Source of the DNA: Microbispora hainanensis
GTDB taxonomy: Bacteria; Actinomycetota; Actinomycetes; Streptosporangiales; Streptosporangiaceae
Direction: 5' to 3'
DNA: 64,000 bases
Assembly (NCBI RefSeq): GCF_036186745.1
Contig: NZ_CP108086.1
Span: 4,030,001-4,094,000, forward strand
The notes beneath the pieces were generated by a model. That model searched no databases, was not told the DNA's origin, and was given only the letters and a program-made list of their open reading frames with translations. Each line of letters begins with the position of its first letter. Position 1 is the first letter of the stretch. The position numbers and the translations under genes are program-made. Below are positions 28,518 to 40,901 of the stretch, in pieces.

Positions 28518-28877
28518 ATGCGCGACGTGGTCTGGCTGATCGGCGGGTACGCCGCGGTCAGCGTGCTGACACTGGTGGCGATGATCGTGTTTCGGCAGGA
28601 CGCGACGATGGTGACCACCGAGGTCTGGGTCCGCGGCACGCTCGTCGCCGCCGGCTCACTGCTCACGCTGTTCTTCGCGGTCCGGGCGGCCCGCGGCGAC
28701 CGCCGGATGCTGGTGCGGCTGCGTGTCGTCACCGCGATCATGCTGGTCGCGATCGTGGTGATCATCGCGCTGCCCGGCGTCTTCCCGCTGTGGTTCAAGC
28801 TCGAACAGGGTGTCTGCGGCCTGCTCCTGCTGGCCGTGGTCGTGCGGATCAACCGGCGCCCGGCGATCCGGCCGTGA
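28518..28877 (+). CDS. Small integral membrane protein
   Basis: A 119-residue protein with about four hydrophobic helices (residues about 5-25, 42-60, 68-86 and 92-110) separated by short basic loops, and no recognised domain. A GGAGG-type site precedes the ATG. It lies 81 bp upstream of the histidine-kinase gene on the same strand and is probably co-expressed with that two-component system. It may be an accessory sensor, but this is only positional inference. Confidence 0.75.
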   Translation: MRDVVWLIGGYAAVSVLTLVAMIVFRQDATMVTTEVWVRGTLVAAGSLLTLFFAVRAARGDRRMLVRLRVVTAIMLVAIVVIIALPGVFPLWFKLEQGVCGLLLLAVVVRINRRPAIRP

Positions 28878-28958
28878 GCACTGAGCGCGCTCCGCTCACG
28901 CCGCTCCCGCGGGCGGCCGGGGCGGCGGCTAGGTTGTTCCGCTGGGGGTAGGTGCGCG

Positions 28959-30224
28959 ATGCGGAGTTGGCAGATGGCCAGGCCGGCGGGCTGGGACCAA
29001 CGGTTCCTGCCCATGGTCACCGTGGTCCCCTACGTGGCTCTGGCCGTCATGGCCGCCCTGACCATCGCCCTGAAGCACGACCGGCCCGGCTCTCTCGCCG
29101 TCGACCTCGTGCTCTGCGCGGCGGCCGCGGTGTGGAGCCTGGCACTGTTCACGCTGCATCCGCAGTGGCGCGACCGGAGCGCCGTGATGGGCGTCTTCCT
29201 GTCGGGCCTGATCGTGTTCGGGCTGGTCATGGTCCTGCGCGACCCGTGGTTCGGCGTGTACACGCCGGTGCTGTACTTCTACGCCTACCGGATCATCGGC
29301 TGGCCGCGCGAGCTGTACTTCATCGCCGGCGTCGCGGTGGTGGCCGGCACGGCACAGTCGGCCGGCGTGGACACCGGCTCGTGGGCCGGCCGCCTCGAAT
29401 ACCTGGGGATCCTGGTCGTCAACATCGCGCCGATGTGCCTGCTGGCCTGGATAGGCGAGATCGGCGGGCGTTACTACGACGGCCGGGAGGCGGCGTTGCG
29501 CGAGGCCCGGGAGGCCAACACGCGGCTGGCCGCGGCACTGGCCGAGAACGCGGCGCTGCAGGAACGGCTGGTGGAGCAGGCCCGCGCGGCCGGCGTCCTG
29601 GACGAGCGGGCCCGGATGGCCCGGGAGATCCACGACACGCTGGCCCAGGGCCTGACCGGCATCGTCACCCAGTTGCAGGCCGCCGAGCACGCGGCGGACG
29701 ACCCGGCCGCGTGGCGCCGGCACCACGCGGCGGCGACCGCGCTGGCGCGGGAGAGCCTCACCGAGGCGCGGCGCTCGGTGAACGAGCTGCGCCCGGAGCC
29801 GCTGGAGACCGGCCGGCTGGCCGACGCCGTCACCGAGGTGGCGGCCGGGTGGTCGGCCCGCCACGGCGTCCCGGCCCAGGTCACGGTCACCGGCGAACCC
29901 CGCACGCTGCGCCCGGAGGCCGAGGTCGCCCTGTTCCGGGTCGCCCAGGAGGCTCTGGCCAACGTCGCCAAGCACGCCTGCCCCGTCACCCGCGTCGGTC
30001 TCACCCTTTCCTACATGGACAGGCAGGTGGCTCTCGACGTCCGCGACGACGGCCGCGGCTTCGACCCGGCCGCCCGGGCCGAGCGCGACGGGGGCTTCGG
30101 GCTGGTGGCGATGCGGCAGCGGATCGAGGCGTTGTCGGGCACGCTGCAGATCGAATCGGAGCCGGGGCACGGGACGGGAATCTCGGCCTGTCTGCCGGCC
30201 GGGGCACCGGAGGTGCGTCCATGA
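28959..30224 (+). CDS. NarL-type sensor histidine kinase
   Basis: A 421-residue membrane kinase. About five to six transmembrane helices fill residues 17-165, a coiled coil follows (about 172-210, REAREANTRLAAALAENAAL), and the HisKA_3 dimerisation domain carries the phospho-acceptor His225 in MAREIHDTLAQGL. The HATPase domain has the N box (ALANVAKHA) and the G box (DDGRGFD, GGFGLVAMRQR). The signal it senses is unknown. Its stop overlaps the ATG of the response-regulator gene, so the pair is translationally coupled. It sits inside the methylamine-type catabolic locus, between the two IclR regulators, without obvious sharing of operators. Confidence 0.9.
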   Translation: MRSWQMARPAGWDQRFLPMVTVVPYVALAVMAALTIALKHDRPGSLAVDLVLCAAAAVWSLALFTLHPQWRDRSAVMGVFLSGLIVFGLVMVLRDPWFGVYTPVLYFYAYRIIGWPRELYFIAGVAVVAGTAQSAGVDTGSWAGRLEYLGILVVNIAPMCLLAWIGEIGGRYYDGREAALREAREANTRLAAALAENAALQERLVEQARAAGVLDERARMAREIHDTLAQGLTGIVTQLQAAEHAADDPAAWRRHHAAATALARESLTEARRSVNELRPEPLETGRLADAVTEVAAGWSARHGVPAQVTVTGEPRTLRPEAEVALFRVAQEALANVAKHACPVTRVGLTLSYMDRQVALDVRDDGRGFDPAARAERDGGFGLVAMRQRIEALSGTLQIESEPGHGTGISACLPAGAPEVRP

Positions 30225-30871
30225 GCGACCCGATCAAGCTCCTCATCGCCGACGACCACCCGGTGGTGCGGGACGGGCTGAGCAGCATGTTCGCCCGCGA
30301 TCCCGAGTTCACCGTGGTCGGCGAGGCGGCGGACGGGGCCGAGGCGATCAGGCTGGCCGAGGCGCTCGGGCCGGACGTGATCCTGATGGACCTGCGGATG
30401 GCCGGCATGGACGGCGTCACCGCGATCGCAGAGCTGACCCGGCGCGGCGTGCCCGCCCGGGTGCTGGTGCTGACCACCTACGACACCGACAGCCACGTGC
30501 TGCCCGCGATCGAGGCCGGTGCCACCGGCTACCTGCTCAAGGACGCGCCGCGAGACGAACTGCTGCGCGCCGTACGCGCTGCCGCCCGCGGTGAGGCCAC
30601 GCTGTCTCCGTCGGTCGCCGCCCGCCTGATGAGCCGGCTGCGCACCCCGGCGCCGCCGGCCGGCCCGTTGAGCCGGCGCGAGCTGGAGGTGCTGCGCCTG
30701 GTCGCGGCAGGGAACACCAACCGGGAGGCGGCCGCCCGTCTGTTCATCACCGAGGCCACGGTCAAGACGCACCTGCTCAACATCTACGCGAAGCTCGGCG
30801 TCAACGACCGCGCGGCCGCGGTCGCGGAGGGGTACGACCGCGGCCTGCTCGGTGCGCCCGAGCGTCCGTGA
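30221..30871 (+). CDS. NarL/LuxR-type response regulator
   Basis: A 216-residue response regulator. The receiver domain carries the acidic pair in IADDHPVVRDG, phospho-acceptor Asp57 in ILMDLRMAGMDG, and Lys in YLLKDAPRDEL. The C-terminal LuxR helix-turn-helix (about 150-212) reads LSRRELEVLRLVAAGNTNRE and TEATVKTHLLNIYAKLGV. GGAGG lies just upstream of the ATG within the end of the kinase gene. It is the cognate partner of the kinase before it. Targets are unknown, though the small membrane protein upstream is a likely one. Confidence 0.93.
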   Translation: MSDPIKLLIADDHPVVRDGLSSMFARDPEFTVVGEAADGAEAIRLAEALGPDVILMDLRMAGMDGVTAIAELTRRGVPARVLVLTTYDTDSHVLPAIEAGATGYLLKDAPRDELLRAVRAAARGEATLSPSVAARLMSRLRTPAPPAGPLSRRELEVLRLVAAGNTNREAAARLFITEATVKTHLLNIYAKLGVNDRAAAVAEGYDRGLLGAPERP

Positions 30872-30886
30872 ACGCAGTATGGGGAG

Positions 30887-31753
30887 TCAGCGGAAGACGA
30901 CGGTGCGGTCGCCGTTGAGGAGGACGCGGTTCTCGCTGTGCCAGCGCACGGCCCTGGCCAGCACCCGGGCCTCCACGTCGCGGCCCACGGTGACGAGCGC
31001 GTCCGGGTCGAGCGAGTGATCGACGCGCTCGACGTCCTGCTCGATGATCGGCCCCTCGTCGAGGTCGGCCGTGACGTAGTGCGCGGTGGCGCCGATCAGC
31101 TTGACCCCGCGGTCGTGCGCCTGGTGGTAGGGCTTGGCGCCCTTGAACCCCGGCAGGAACGAGTGGTGGATGTTGATCGCCCGGCCCTCCAGGCGCTTGC
31201 ACATGTCGTCGCTCAGGATCTGCATGTAGCGGGCGAGCACCACCAGGTCGGTGTCGAGCTCCTCGGCCAGCTCCAGGACGCGCCGCTCGGCCTCGGGCTT
31301 GGTGTCGGGCGTGACGGGCACGTGGTGGAACGGCACGCCGTAGAACTCGGCCAGCGGTTCGAGGTCGCGGTGGTTGGAGACGATCGCGGGGATCTCGACG
31401 TTCAGTGCGCCGAGCCGCTGCCGGTAGAGCAGGTCGTTGACGCAGTGGCCGAACTTCGACACGAGCACGAGCGTCCTCGTGGGCGTCACGGCGTCCTTGA
31501 TCTGCCAGTTCATCCGGAAGGAGTCGCCGACGTGGGAGAAGCCGCGGCGCAGCTCGTCGATGTCGCCGCGGCCCTCGGGCACCCCGAAGTGCACCCGCAT
31601 GAAGAAGTGGCCGTTCGTCCTGTCGTTGAACTCCTGGCTCTGCAGGATGTCACCCGCGTGCTGGACGAGGAAGCCGCTCACCGCGTAGACGATCCCCGGC
31701 CGGTCGACGCAGGAGAACGTGAGGACGAACTCGCGACCCGGGCGAGCGGACAT
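30887..31753 (-). CDS. purU: Formyltetrahydrofolate deformylase
   Basis: A 288-residue enzyme that hydrolyses 10-formyl-tetrahydrofolate to formate and tetrahydrofolate. An N-terminal ACT domain (about 5-85; SCVDRPGIVYAVSGFL) precedes the formyltransferase-type catalytic domain. The latter has NIHHSFLPGFKGAKPYHQA and HYVTADLDEGPIIEQ, which carry the catalytic Asn-His-Asp set. GGAGG precedes the chosen ATG; a start ten codons upstream is possible. In this setting it drains one-carbon units made when dimethylglycine and sarcosine oxidation load tetrahydrofolate, and would hand formate to an FdhF-type enzyme. It is divergent from the second iclR gene, sharing a promoter region with two TGTTGCG motifs. 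Confidence 0.93.
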   Translation of the reverse strand: MSARPGREFVLTFSCVDRPGIVYAVSGFLVQHAGDILQSQEFNDRTNGHFFMRVHFGVPEGRGDIDELRRGFSHVGDSFRMNWQIKDAVTPTRTLVLVSKFGHCVNDLLYRQRLGALNVEIPAIVSNHRDLEPLAEFYGVPFHHVPVTPDTKPEAERRVLELAEELDTDLVVLARYMQILSDDMCKRLEGRAINIHHSFLPGFKGAKPYHQAHDRGVKLIGATAHYVTADLDEGPIIEQDVERVDHSLDPDALVTVGRDVEARVLARAVRWHSENRVLLNGDRTVVFR

Positions 31754-31770
31754 GGAGCCTCCAGAGTGCG

Positions 31771-31782
31771 TCATACGCAACA
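31771..31782 (-). promoter_or_regulatory. TGTTGCG-type motif, purU-iclR region, site 1
   Basis: TGTTGCGTATGA on the minus strand, 18 bp upstream of the purU start. It is repeated 19 bp away and related to sites before the formaldehyde dehydrogenase and dimethylglycine oxidase genes. Confidence 0.55.
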
Positions 31783-31789
31783 TGGTGTC

Positions 31790-31801
31790 GTATACGCAAC
31801 A
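31790..31801 (-). promoter_or_regulatory. TGTTGCG-type motif, purU-iclR region, site 2
   Basis: TGTTGCGTATAC on the minus strand, spaced 19 bp from site 1 in the same orientation, inside the shared purU/iclR promoter region. Confidence 0.55.
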
Positions 31802-31862
31802 GCGTGACCCGTCGCGTCGATCAGGTCAAGAGCTTGGTGCGCATTACGCGTACAGTTGTGTC

Positions 31863-32648
31863 ATGGGCAACGAATCCGGTGAGGGTGCGAACGTACAGTC
31901 CGTCGACCGCGCCCTCACCATCCTGAAGTTGCTCGCCCGCGACGGTGAGCTCGGCGTCAGTGAGCTCGCGGCCACCCTCGGCGTGCACAGGTCCACCGCG
32001 TTCCGACTGGTGGCGACGCTGGAGAGCCACGACCTGGTCGAGCAGGACAACGATCGCGGCAGATATCGGCTCGGCGTTGGCCTGGTGCGGCTCGCGGGGG
32101 CGACCAGCGCGCGGCTCGACCTGGTGCGCGAGAGCCGGGCCGTCACGCCGGCGCTCGCCCGCGCGGTGGGGGAGACCGTCAACGTGGCCGTCCTGTCCGG
32201 AGGCGAGGCCCTGTACGTCGACCAGGTCGCCGGACGATCGGCGCTCCAGCTCCACCACTGGGTGGGGCAGCGGATCCCCCTGCACGCGACGTCCAACGGC
32301 AAGGTGCTGCTCGCGCACGCGCCCGCCGCGCTGCGCGAGGAGGTGATCGCGGCCGGGCTGCCCGTCCTCGCCACGCGGACCGTCACCGATCCCGCCCGGC
32401 TGCGCGCGGAGCTCGCCGAGGTGCGCCGCCGTGGGTATGCGACGGCGGTGGACGAGCTGGAGGACGGCCTGAGCGCGGTCGCGGCGCCCGTCCTCGGCGC
32501 GGACGGTTCCGTCGTCGCCTCGCTCAGCGCGTCCGGCCCGACCTTCCGGATGCCCGAGGCGGCGATCCCCGCCGTGGCCGAGCAGGTCATGGCCGCGGCG
32601 CAGGAGGTGTCCGCCCGCATGGGCTGGTTCGGCCCCGCCCGGCGCTGA
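31863..32648 (+). CDS. IclR-family transcriptional regulator (2), probable regulator of the sarcosine locus
   Basis: A 261-residue IclR protein: winged helix (VQSVDRALTILKLLARDG, LGVHRSTAFRLVATLE) and effector domain (VGQRIPLHATSNGKVLLAH, RGYATAVDELEDGLSAVAAPV). It closely resembles the other IclR protein at 27549-28334. It starts 110 bp from the divergent purU gene and lies 133 bp upstream of the dimethylglycine oxidase operon. The TGTTGCG motif occurs on both sides of it and again upstream of the formaldehyde dehydrogenase gene, making this protein the best candidate for the factor that reads the motif. The effector may be dimethylglycine, sarcosine or a related compound, which is inference only. 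Confidence 0.87.
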   Translation: MGNESGEGANVQSVDRALTILKLLARDGELGVSELAATLGVHRSTAFRLVATLESHDLVEQDNDRGRYRLGVGLVRLAGATSARLDLVRESRAVTPALARAVGETVNVAVLSGGEALYVDQVAGRSALQLHHWVGQRIPLHATSNGKVLLAHAPAALREEVIAAGLPVLATRTVTDPARLRAELAEVRRRGYATAVDELEDGLSAVAAPVLGADGSVVASLSASGPTFRMPEAAIPAVAEQVMAAAQEVSARMGWFGPARR

Positions 32649-32719
32649 ACCGGCCCTCCCGAGGGTGCGGTTTTGTCCGGTTTTTGATGCTTGACACCCG
32701 GGATGTGACGCGTCACGCT

Positions 32720-35220
<2,501 letters not shown>

Positions 35221-35231
35221 TGAGGACTGAA

Positions 35232-36512
35232 GTGAACGATTCGGTGATGGACGCGCCGCTCGCCGAGACCGACCCCGAGGTCGCGGCGGCGATCGGTGAG
35301 GAGACGCGCCGCCAGCGCACCACGCTGGAGATGATCGCCTCGGAGAACTTCGCGCCCGTCTCGGTGATGCAGGCGCAGGGCTCGGTGCTCACCAACAAGT
35401 ACGCCGAGGGCTACCCGGGCAGGCGCTACTACGGCGGCTGCGAGAACGTCGACGTGATCGAGCAGATGGCGATCGACCGGGTGAAGGCGCTGTTCGGCGC
35501 GGAGGCGGCCAACGTGCAGCCCCACTCGGGGGCGCAGGCCAACGCGGCGGCCATGTCGGCCCTGCTGGAGCCGGGCGACACGATCCTCGGTCTCGACCTC
35601 GCGCACGGCGGCCACCTGACCCACGGCATGCGGATCAACTTCTCCGGCCGGCTCTACAACGTCGTGGCCTATCACGTGCGTGAGAGCGACAGCCTCGTGG
35701 ACATGGACGAGGTCGAGCGGCTGGCCCGCGAGCACCGGCCCAAGCTGATCATCGCGGGCTGGTCGGCCTACCCGCGCCACCTCGACTTCGCCGCCTTCCG
35801 GCGCATCGCCGACGAGGTCGGGGCCTACCTGATGGTGGACATGGCGCACTTCGCCGGGCTGGTCGCGGCGGGGCTGCACCCCTCGCCGGTGCCGCACGCG
35901 CACGTCGTCACCACGACCACCCACAAGACGCTCGGCGGTCCGCGCGGCGGGGTGATCATGTCCACCGAGGACCTGGCCAAGAAGATCAACTCGTCGGTGT
36001 TCCCGGGCCAGCAGGGCGGCCCGCTGGAGCACGTCGTCGCGGCCAAGGCCGTCGCGTTCAAGATCGCGGCGGGCGAGTGGTTCCGCGACCGGCAGCGCCG
36101 CACGCTGGAGGGCGCGCAGATCCTCGCGAACCGCCTGCTCGCCCCCGACGCCGCCGAGGCGGGCGTACGGGTGCTGTCCGGCGGGACGGACGTCCACCTG
36201 GTGCTCGTGGACCTGCGCGAGTCCGAGCTGGACGGCAAGCAGGCCGAAGACCGGCTGCACGAGGCCGGGATCACGGTCAACCGCAACGCGGTGCCGTTCG
36301 ACCCCCGGCCCCCGATGGTCACCTCGGGGCTGCGGATCGGCACCCCGGCCCTGGCCACCCGGGGCTTCGCCCGCGCCGAGTTCGAGGAGGTCTCCGACGT
36401 GATCGCCCAGGCGCTGCGTCCGGACGCGGACCTGACGGCGCTACGCGCCCGGGTCGAGGCCCTCGCCGCCAAGCACCCCCTCTACCCCGGCCTGAACGGA
36501 GCCGCCCAGTGA
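35232..36512 (+). CDS. glyA: Serine hydroxymethyltransferase
   Basis: A 426-residue PLP enzyme that interconverts glycine plus 5,10-methylene-tetrahydrofolate with serine. The PLP-binding Lys232 is in [12 protein letters not shown]; the N-terminal signature ([23 protein letters not shown]) is intact. A GTG start at 35232 with GAGG just upstream is preferred; another GTG at 35220 overlaps the previous stop codon. Lying between dimethylglycine oxidase and sarcosine oxidase genes, it would use the glycine and the methylene-tetrahydrofolate they produce to make serine. A housekeeping glyA probably exists elsewhere. The stop codon overlaps the soxB start. Confidence 0.95.
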   Translation: MNDSVMDAPLAETDPEVAAAIGEETRRQRTTLEMIASENFAPVSVMQAQGSVLTNKYAEGYPGRRYYGGCENVDVIEQMAIDRVKALFGAEAANVQPHSGAQANAAAMSALLEPGDTILGLDLAHGGHLTHGMRINFSGRLYNVVAYHVRESDSLVDMDEVERLAREHRPKLIIAGWSAYPRHLDFAAFRRIADEVGAYLMVDMAHFAGLVAAGLHPSPVPHAHVVTTTTHKTLGGPRGGVIMSTEDLAKKINSSVFPGQQGGPLEHVVAAKAVAFKIAAGEWFRDRQRRTLEGAQILANRLLAPDAAEAGVRVLSGGTDVHLVLVDLRESELDGKQAEDRLHEAGITVNRNAVPFDPRPPMVTSGLRIGTPALATRGFARAEFEEVSDVIAQALRPDADLTALRARVEALAAKHPLYPGLNGAAQ

Positions 36513-37756
36513 GCCCGCACACCCAAGGGCGCAGGACGCCGGGCGCCGACCTGCCCGACCACCCCGACCGCCTGTGGCGCTCGGCCGAGCCCAAGCGCGC
36601 GTACGACGTGGTGATCGTCGGCGGCGGCGGGCACGGCCTGGCCACGGCCTACTACCTCGCCAAGAACCACGGGATCACCGACGTCGCCGTGCTGGAGCGC
36701 GGCTGGCTCGCGGGCGGCAACATGGCCCGCAACACCACGATCATCCGGTCCAACTACCTGTGGGACGAGAGCGCGGGCATCTACGAGCACGCGCTGAAGC
36801 TGTGGGAGGGCCTGGAGGAGGACCTCGGCTATCCGCTGCTGTTCAGCCAGCGCGGCGTGCTCAACCTCGCCCACAGCCTGCAGGACGTGCGCGACAGCGT
36901 GCGCCGGGTCAACGCCAACCGGCTCAACGGCGTGGACGCCGAGTGGCTGACGCCGGAGCAGGTCAAGGAGGTCTGCCCGATCGTCGACATCTCGCCCGAC
37001 GTGCGCTACCCGGTGCTCGGCGGCACCTACCAGCCCCGGGCGGGCATCGCCAAGCACGACTACGTCGCGTGGGGCTTCGCCAAGGCGGCGGCCGACCTCG
37101 GGGTCGACATGATCGAGCACTGCGAGGTGACCGGTCTCGACGTACGCGACGGCCGGGTGACCGGCGTGCGGACCACCCGCGGCCCGATCGCCGCCAAGAA
37201 GGTCGCGCTCGCCGCCGCCGGGCACTCCTCGGTCGTCGCCGGCTACGCCGGGGTGTCGCTGCCGCTGCAGAGCCACCCGCTGCAGGCGCTGGTGTCGGAG
37301 CTGCTCGAACCGGTGCATCCGACCGTGGTCATGTCCAACGCGGTGCACGTCTACGTGAGCCAGGCGCACAAGGGCGAGCTGGTCATGGGCGCGGGCATCG
37401 ACGCGGCCAACTCCTACCGCCAGCGCGGCGCGTTCCACATCATCGAGCGGCAGATGTCGGCGGCGCTGGAGCTGTTCCCGGTCTTCGCCCGGGCGCACGT
37501 GCTGCGGACCTGGGGCGGTGTGGTCGACGTGACCCCCGACGCCTCGCCCGTCGTCGGCCTGACCCCCGTCGAGGACCTGTACGTCAACTGCGGCTGGGGC
37601 ACCGGAGGGTTCAAGGCCACCCCGGGCGTCGGCTGGTGCTACGCCCACACCGTGGCCACCGGCGAGCCCCACCCGCTCAACGCACCCTTCTCGCTCGACC
37701 GGTTCACGACCGGCAAGCTCGTCGACGAGCACGGCGCCGCCGCCGTCGCGCACTAA
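36509..37756 (+). CDS. soxB: Sarcosine oxidase, beta subunit
   Basis: A 415-residue flavin subunit of heterotetrameric (alpha-beta-gamma-delta) sarcosine oxidase. The FAD motif [18 protein letters not shown] lies at about 34-51, and the family signature [16 protein letters not shown] follows. The C-terminal [15 protein letters not shown] loop is also typical. The beta subunit oxidises sarcosine and carries both FAD and a covalently bound FMN in characterised enzymes. The GTG start overlaps the glyA stop (GTGA). The gene order B-D-A-G is the usual one. Confidence 0.95.
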   Translation: MSPHTQGRRTPGADLPDHPDRLWRSAEPKRAYDVVIVGGGGHGLATAYYLAKNHGITDVAVLERGWLAGGNMARNTTIIRSNYLWDESAGIYEHALKLWEGLEEDLGYPLLFSQRGVLNLAHSLQDVRDSVRRVNANRLNGVDAEWLTPEQVKEVCPIVDISPDVRYPVLGGTYQPRAGIAKHDYVAWGFAKAAADLGVDMIEHCEVTGLDVRDGRVTGVRTTRGPIAAKKVALAAAGHSSVVAGYAGVSLPLQSHPLQALVSELLEPVHPTVVMSNAVHVYVSQAHKGELVMGAGIDAANSYRQRGAFHIIERQMSAALELFPVFARAHVLRTWGGVVDVTPDASPVVGLTPVEDLYVNCGWGTGGFKATPGVGWCYAHTVATGEPHPLNAPFSLDRFTTGKLVDEHGAAAVAH

Positions 37757-37773
37757 CACCGGAGACAGACAGA

Positions 37774-38052
37774 ATGCTGCTGATTCCCTGCCCGTGGTGC
37801 GGGCCGCGGGACGAGGCCGAGTTCCACTACGGGGGGCAGGCCCACGTCGCCTATCCGGAGGACCCGGCCGCCCTGTCCGACGAGGAGTGGGCCCGCTACC
37901 TGTTCTTCCGCGACAACCCCAAGGGCCTGTTCGCGGAGCGGTGGAGCCACACGGCCGGGTGCCGCCGCTGGTTCAACGCCGTACGCGACACCGCCACCAA
38001 CGAGATCCACGCCGTCTACCGCGTGGGCGAGCCGCGGCCGGTGAGCGCATGA
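37774..38052 (+). CDS. soxD: Sarcosine oxidase, delta subunit
   Basis: A 92-residue zinc-binding subunit. Ligands fitting the family are Cys6 and Cys9 (PCPWCG), His59 and Cys63 (SHTAGCRRWF). The conserved YLFFRDNPKG stretch is present. GGAG lies nine bases before the ATG, and the stop overlaps the soxA start (ATGA). It stabilises the tetramer and has no catalytic flavin. Confidence 0.95.
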   Translation: MLLIPCPWCGPRDEAEFHYGGQAHVAYPEDPAALSDEEWARYLFFRDNPKGLFAERWSHTAGCRRWFNAVRDTATNEIHAVYRVGEPRPVSA

Positions 38053-40901
38053 GCGAGCGAAGCGAGCAGACCAGCAGGGCCGGTCAGCCGTACCGTCGCG
38101 AGGGGGCGACGGGCACGACGTTGCGCTTCCGGTTCGACGGCCGCGACTACGAGGGCCTTGAGGGCGACACGCTGGCCTCGGCGCTGCTCGCCAACGGCGT
38201 GCGCGCGGTGGCGAGCAGCATCAAGCTCGGCCGTCCGCGCGGCGTCTACGCCGCGGGCTGCGAGGAGCCGAACGCGCTCGTCCAGATCGAGGAGCCCTTC
38301 CCCGAGCCGATGCTCACCGCCACGACCGTCGAGCTGTACGACGGCCTGGTCGCCTCCGGCCTGCCGGGACAGGGCAGGCTGGCCGACCGGCCCGACCCGG
38401 CGCGTTACGACGCGGTGCACGCCCACTGCGACGTGCTCGTGGTCGGCGCGGGACCGGCCGGCATCGCCGCCGCGAGCGTGGCGGCGCGGGCCGGTGCGCG
38501 GGTGATCCTCGCCGACGAGCGGCCCGAGCCGGGCGGCAGCCTCCTCGGCACGACCGAGACGCTCCACGGCGCGCCCGGCCGCGAGTGGGCGGCCGAGGAG
38601 GTCGCCGCGCTGGCCGCCCTGCCGGACGTACGCGTGCTGCGCCGCACCACGGTCGTCGGCCACTACGACGACAACTACGTCATCGCGGTGGAGCGCCGGA
38701 CCAACCACCTGGGCGCGGCGGCCCCCGCCGACGTGGCGCGCGAGCGCGTCTGGCGCATCCGGGCCAGGCGTGTGGTGCTGGCCACCGGCGGCCACGAGCG
38801 GTTCGTCGCCTTCGCCGGGAACGACCTGCCCGGCGTGATGCTGGCCGGCGCGGCCCGCACCTACGCGAACCACTACCGCGTGCTTGCGGGGTCGCGGGCG
38901 GTCGTGTTCACCACCAACGACAGCGCGTACGCCGCGGCGCTCGACCTCGCCGACGCCGGTGTCGAGATCGCCGCGATCGCCGACGTACGGCAGGCTCCCG
39001 GCGAGACGTGGGCGGCCCGCTGCGCCGAGCGCGGCATCGAGCTGCTGACCGGCCACGTGGTCACCGCCGCCAAGGGTGAGGGCGAGGTCTCCTCGGTCCA
39101 GGTCGCCCCACGGGGTGACGGCGAGGCCCGCGAGATCGCCGCCGACCTGCTGCTCGTGTCCGGCGGCTGGACGCCGGTGGTGCACCTGTTCAGCCAGGCC
39201 GGGGGCACGCTGCGCTACGACGAGGAGCTGGGCGCGTTCACGCCCGGCGAGACCCGTCAGGCGGTGGAGGCCGCCGGGTTCGCCCGGGGGGTCCGCACGC
39301 TGCGGGAATGCCTGGAGGACGGCGCCGAGGCGGGCCGCCGCGCGCTGGCCGCCGCCGGCTTCGCCGTACCGGCCGAGATCGCTCTGCCGTCCGCGGAGGA
39401 GGAACCGGCCGCCGCGCCCGCCGAGCACCTGTGGCTTGTGGAAAGCGACGACTACGACGCCCACTTCGTGGACCTGCAGCGCGACGTCACCGTGGCGGAG
39501 GTGCTGCGCGCGACGGGCGCCGGGCTCACCTCGGTCGAGCACGTCAAGCGCTACACCACGGCGGGCACGGCCCACGACCAGGGCAAGACGTCCGGCCTGC
39601 TGACCAGCGGCGTCGTGGCGCACGCGCTCGGCGTGGACGTTTCCGAGCTGGGGACCACGACGTTCCGCGCGCCGTACACGCCGGTCTCGTTCGCCGCGCT
39701 GGCGGGCCGCGATCGGGGGCACCTGCACGACCCGGTGCGCGTCACCGCGATGCACGAGTGGCACGTCGCGCGCGGTGCGCTGTTCGAGAACGTCGGCCAG
39801 TGGAAGCGGCCCTGGTACTACCCGCAGGCGGGTGAGGACATGGAGTCCGCCGTGCTGCGCGAGTGCCGGGCGGCCCGCGAGGACGTGGCCGCGATGGACG
39901 CCTCCACGCTCGGCAAGATCGACGTGGTCGGCCCCGACGCCGCGGTGCTCCTCGACCGGCTCTACACGAACATGATGAGCACGCTCAAGGTCGGCTCCAT
40001 CCGCTACGGCGTGATGTGCCGCCCCGACGGCATGGTCTTCGACGACGGCACCGTCATCCGCCTGGCCGACGACCGCTTCCTCGTCACCACGACCACCGGC
40101 AACGCGGCGGCGGTGCTCGACTGGATGGAGGAGTGGCTGCAGACCGAGTGGCCGGACCTTCGGGTGCACTGCACGTCGGTCACCGAGCAGTGGGCGACCG
40201 TGGCGCTCGTCGGGCCGCGCTCCCGCGAGGTGCTGGCGCGGCTCGCGCCCGGCCTGGCGGTGGACAACGACAGCTTCCCGTTCATGACCTGGCGGGACGC
40301 CGAGGTCGCCGGGATCGAGGCGCGCGTCTGCCGGATCAGCTTCTCCGGCGAGCTGGCCTACGAGATCAACGTCTCGTCCTGGTTCGGGCTCGCCCTGTGG
40401 GAGGCGGTCATGGCGTCCGGCGAGGTCACGCCGTACGGCACCGAGACCATGCACGTGCTGCGCGCCGAGAAGGGGTTCCCCATCGTCGGCCAGGACACCG
40501 ACGGCACGGTCACCCCGCAGGACCTCGGCATGGAGTGGATCGTCTCGAAGAAGAAGGCCGACTTCGTCGGCAAGCGGTCCTTCGCCCGGGCGGACACCTC
40601 CCGGCCCGACCGCAAACACCTGGTCGGCCTGCTGCCCGAGGACCCCGGCGTGCTGCTGCCCGAGGGCGCCCACCTCGTGGCGACCTCGGCGCTGCCCGAG
40701 CCGCCGGTGCCGACGCTCGGCTTCGTCACCTCCAGCTACCGCAGCGCCGCGCTGGGCCGTACGTTCGCGCTCGCGCTGGTGAGCGGCGGGCGCGAGCGGA
40801 TCGGCGAGCGGCTGTTCGCGCCGGTCGGGGCGGACCTGGTGCCCGTCACCGTGACCTCCCACGTTCTGTACGACCCGGAAGGAGCGCGCCGCGATGGCTG
40901 A
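38049..40901 (+). CDS. soxA: Sarcosine oxidase, alpha subunit
   Basis: A 950-residue subunit: an N-terminal ferredoxin-like fold without cluster cysteines (about 20-105; AAGCEEPNALVQIEEP), an NAD-binding domain (VVGAGPAGIAAASVA, about 131-146), and a C-terminal GcvT-like tetrahydrofolate-binding half (about 600-945). In known enzymes the methylene iminium product is channelled from the beta subunit to folate here, giving glycine and 5,10-methylene-tetrahydrofolate. Start and stop overlap the neighbouring sox genes. The first codons contain a GAGCGA-type direct repeat. Confidence 0.95.
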   Translation: MSERSEQTSRAGQPYRREGATGTTLRFRFDGRDYEGLEGDTLASALLANGVRAVASSIKLGRPRGVYAAGCEEPNALVQIEEPFPEPMLTATTVELYDGLVASGLPGQGRLADRPDPARYDAVHAHCDVLVVGAGPAGIAAASVAARAGARVILADERPEPGGSLLGTTETLHGAPGREWAAEEVAALAALPDVRVLRRTTVVGHYDDNYVIAVERRTNHLGAAAPADVARERVWRIRARRVVLATGGHERFVAFAGNDLPGVMLAGAARTYANHYRVLAGSRAVVFTTNDSAYAAALDLADAGVEIAAIADVRQAPGETWAARCAERGIELLTGHVVTAAKGEGEVSSVQVAPRGDGEAREIAADLLLVSGGWTPVVHLFSQAGGTLRYDEELGAFTPGETRQAVEAAGFARGVRTLRECLEDGAEAGRRALAAAGFAVPAEIALPSAEEEPAAAPAEHLWLVESDDYDAHFVDLQRDVTVAEVLRATGAGLTSVEHVKRYTTAGTAHDQGKTSGLLTSGVVAHALGVDVSELGTTTFRAPYTPVSFAALAGRDRGHLHDPVRVTAMHEWHVARGALFENVGQWKRPWYYPQAGEDMESAVLRECRAAREDVAAMDASTLGKIDVVGPDAAVLLDRLYTNMMSTLKVGSIRYGVMCRPDGMVFDDGTVIRLADDRFLVTTTTGNAAAVLDWMEEWLQTEWPDLRVHCTSVTEQWATVALVGPRSREVLARLAPGLAVDNDSFPFMTWRDAEVAGIEARVCRISFSGELAYEINVSSWFGLALWEAVMASGEVTPYGTETMHVLRAEKGFPIVGQDTDGTVTPQDLGMEWIVSKKKADFVGKRSFARADTSRPDRKHLVGLLPEDPGVLLPEGAHLVATSALPEPPVPTLGFVTSSYRSAALGRTFALALVSGGRERIGERLFAPVGADLVPVTVTSHVLYDPEGARRDG

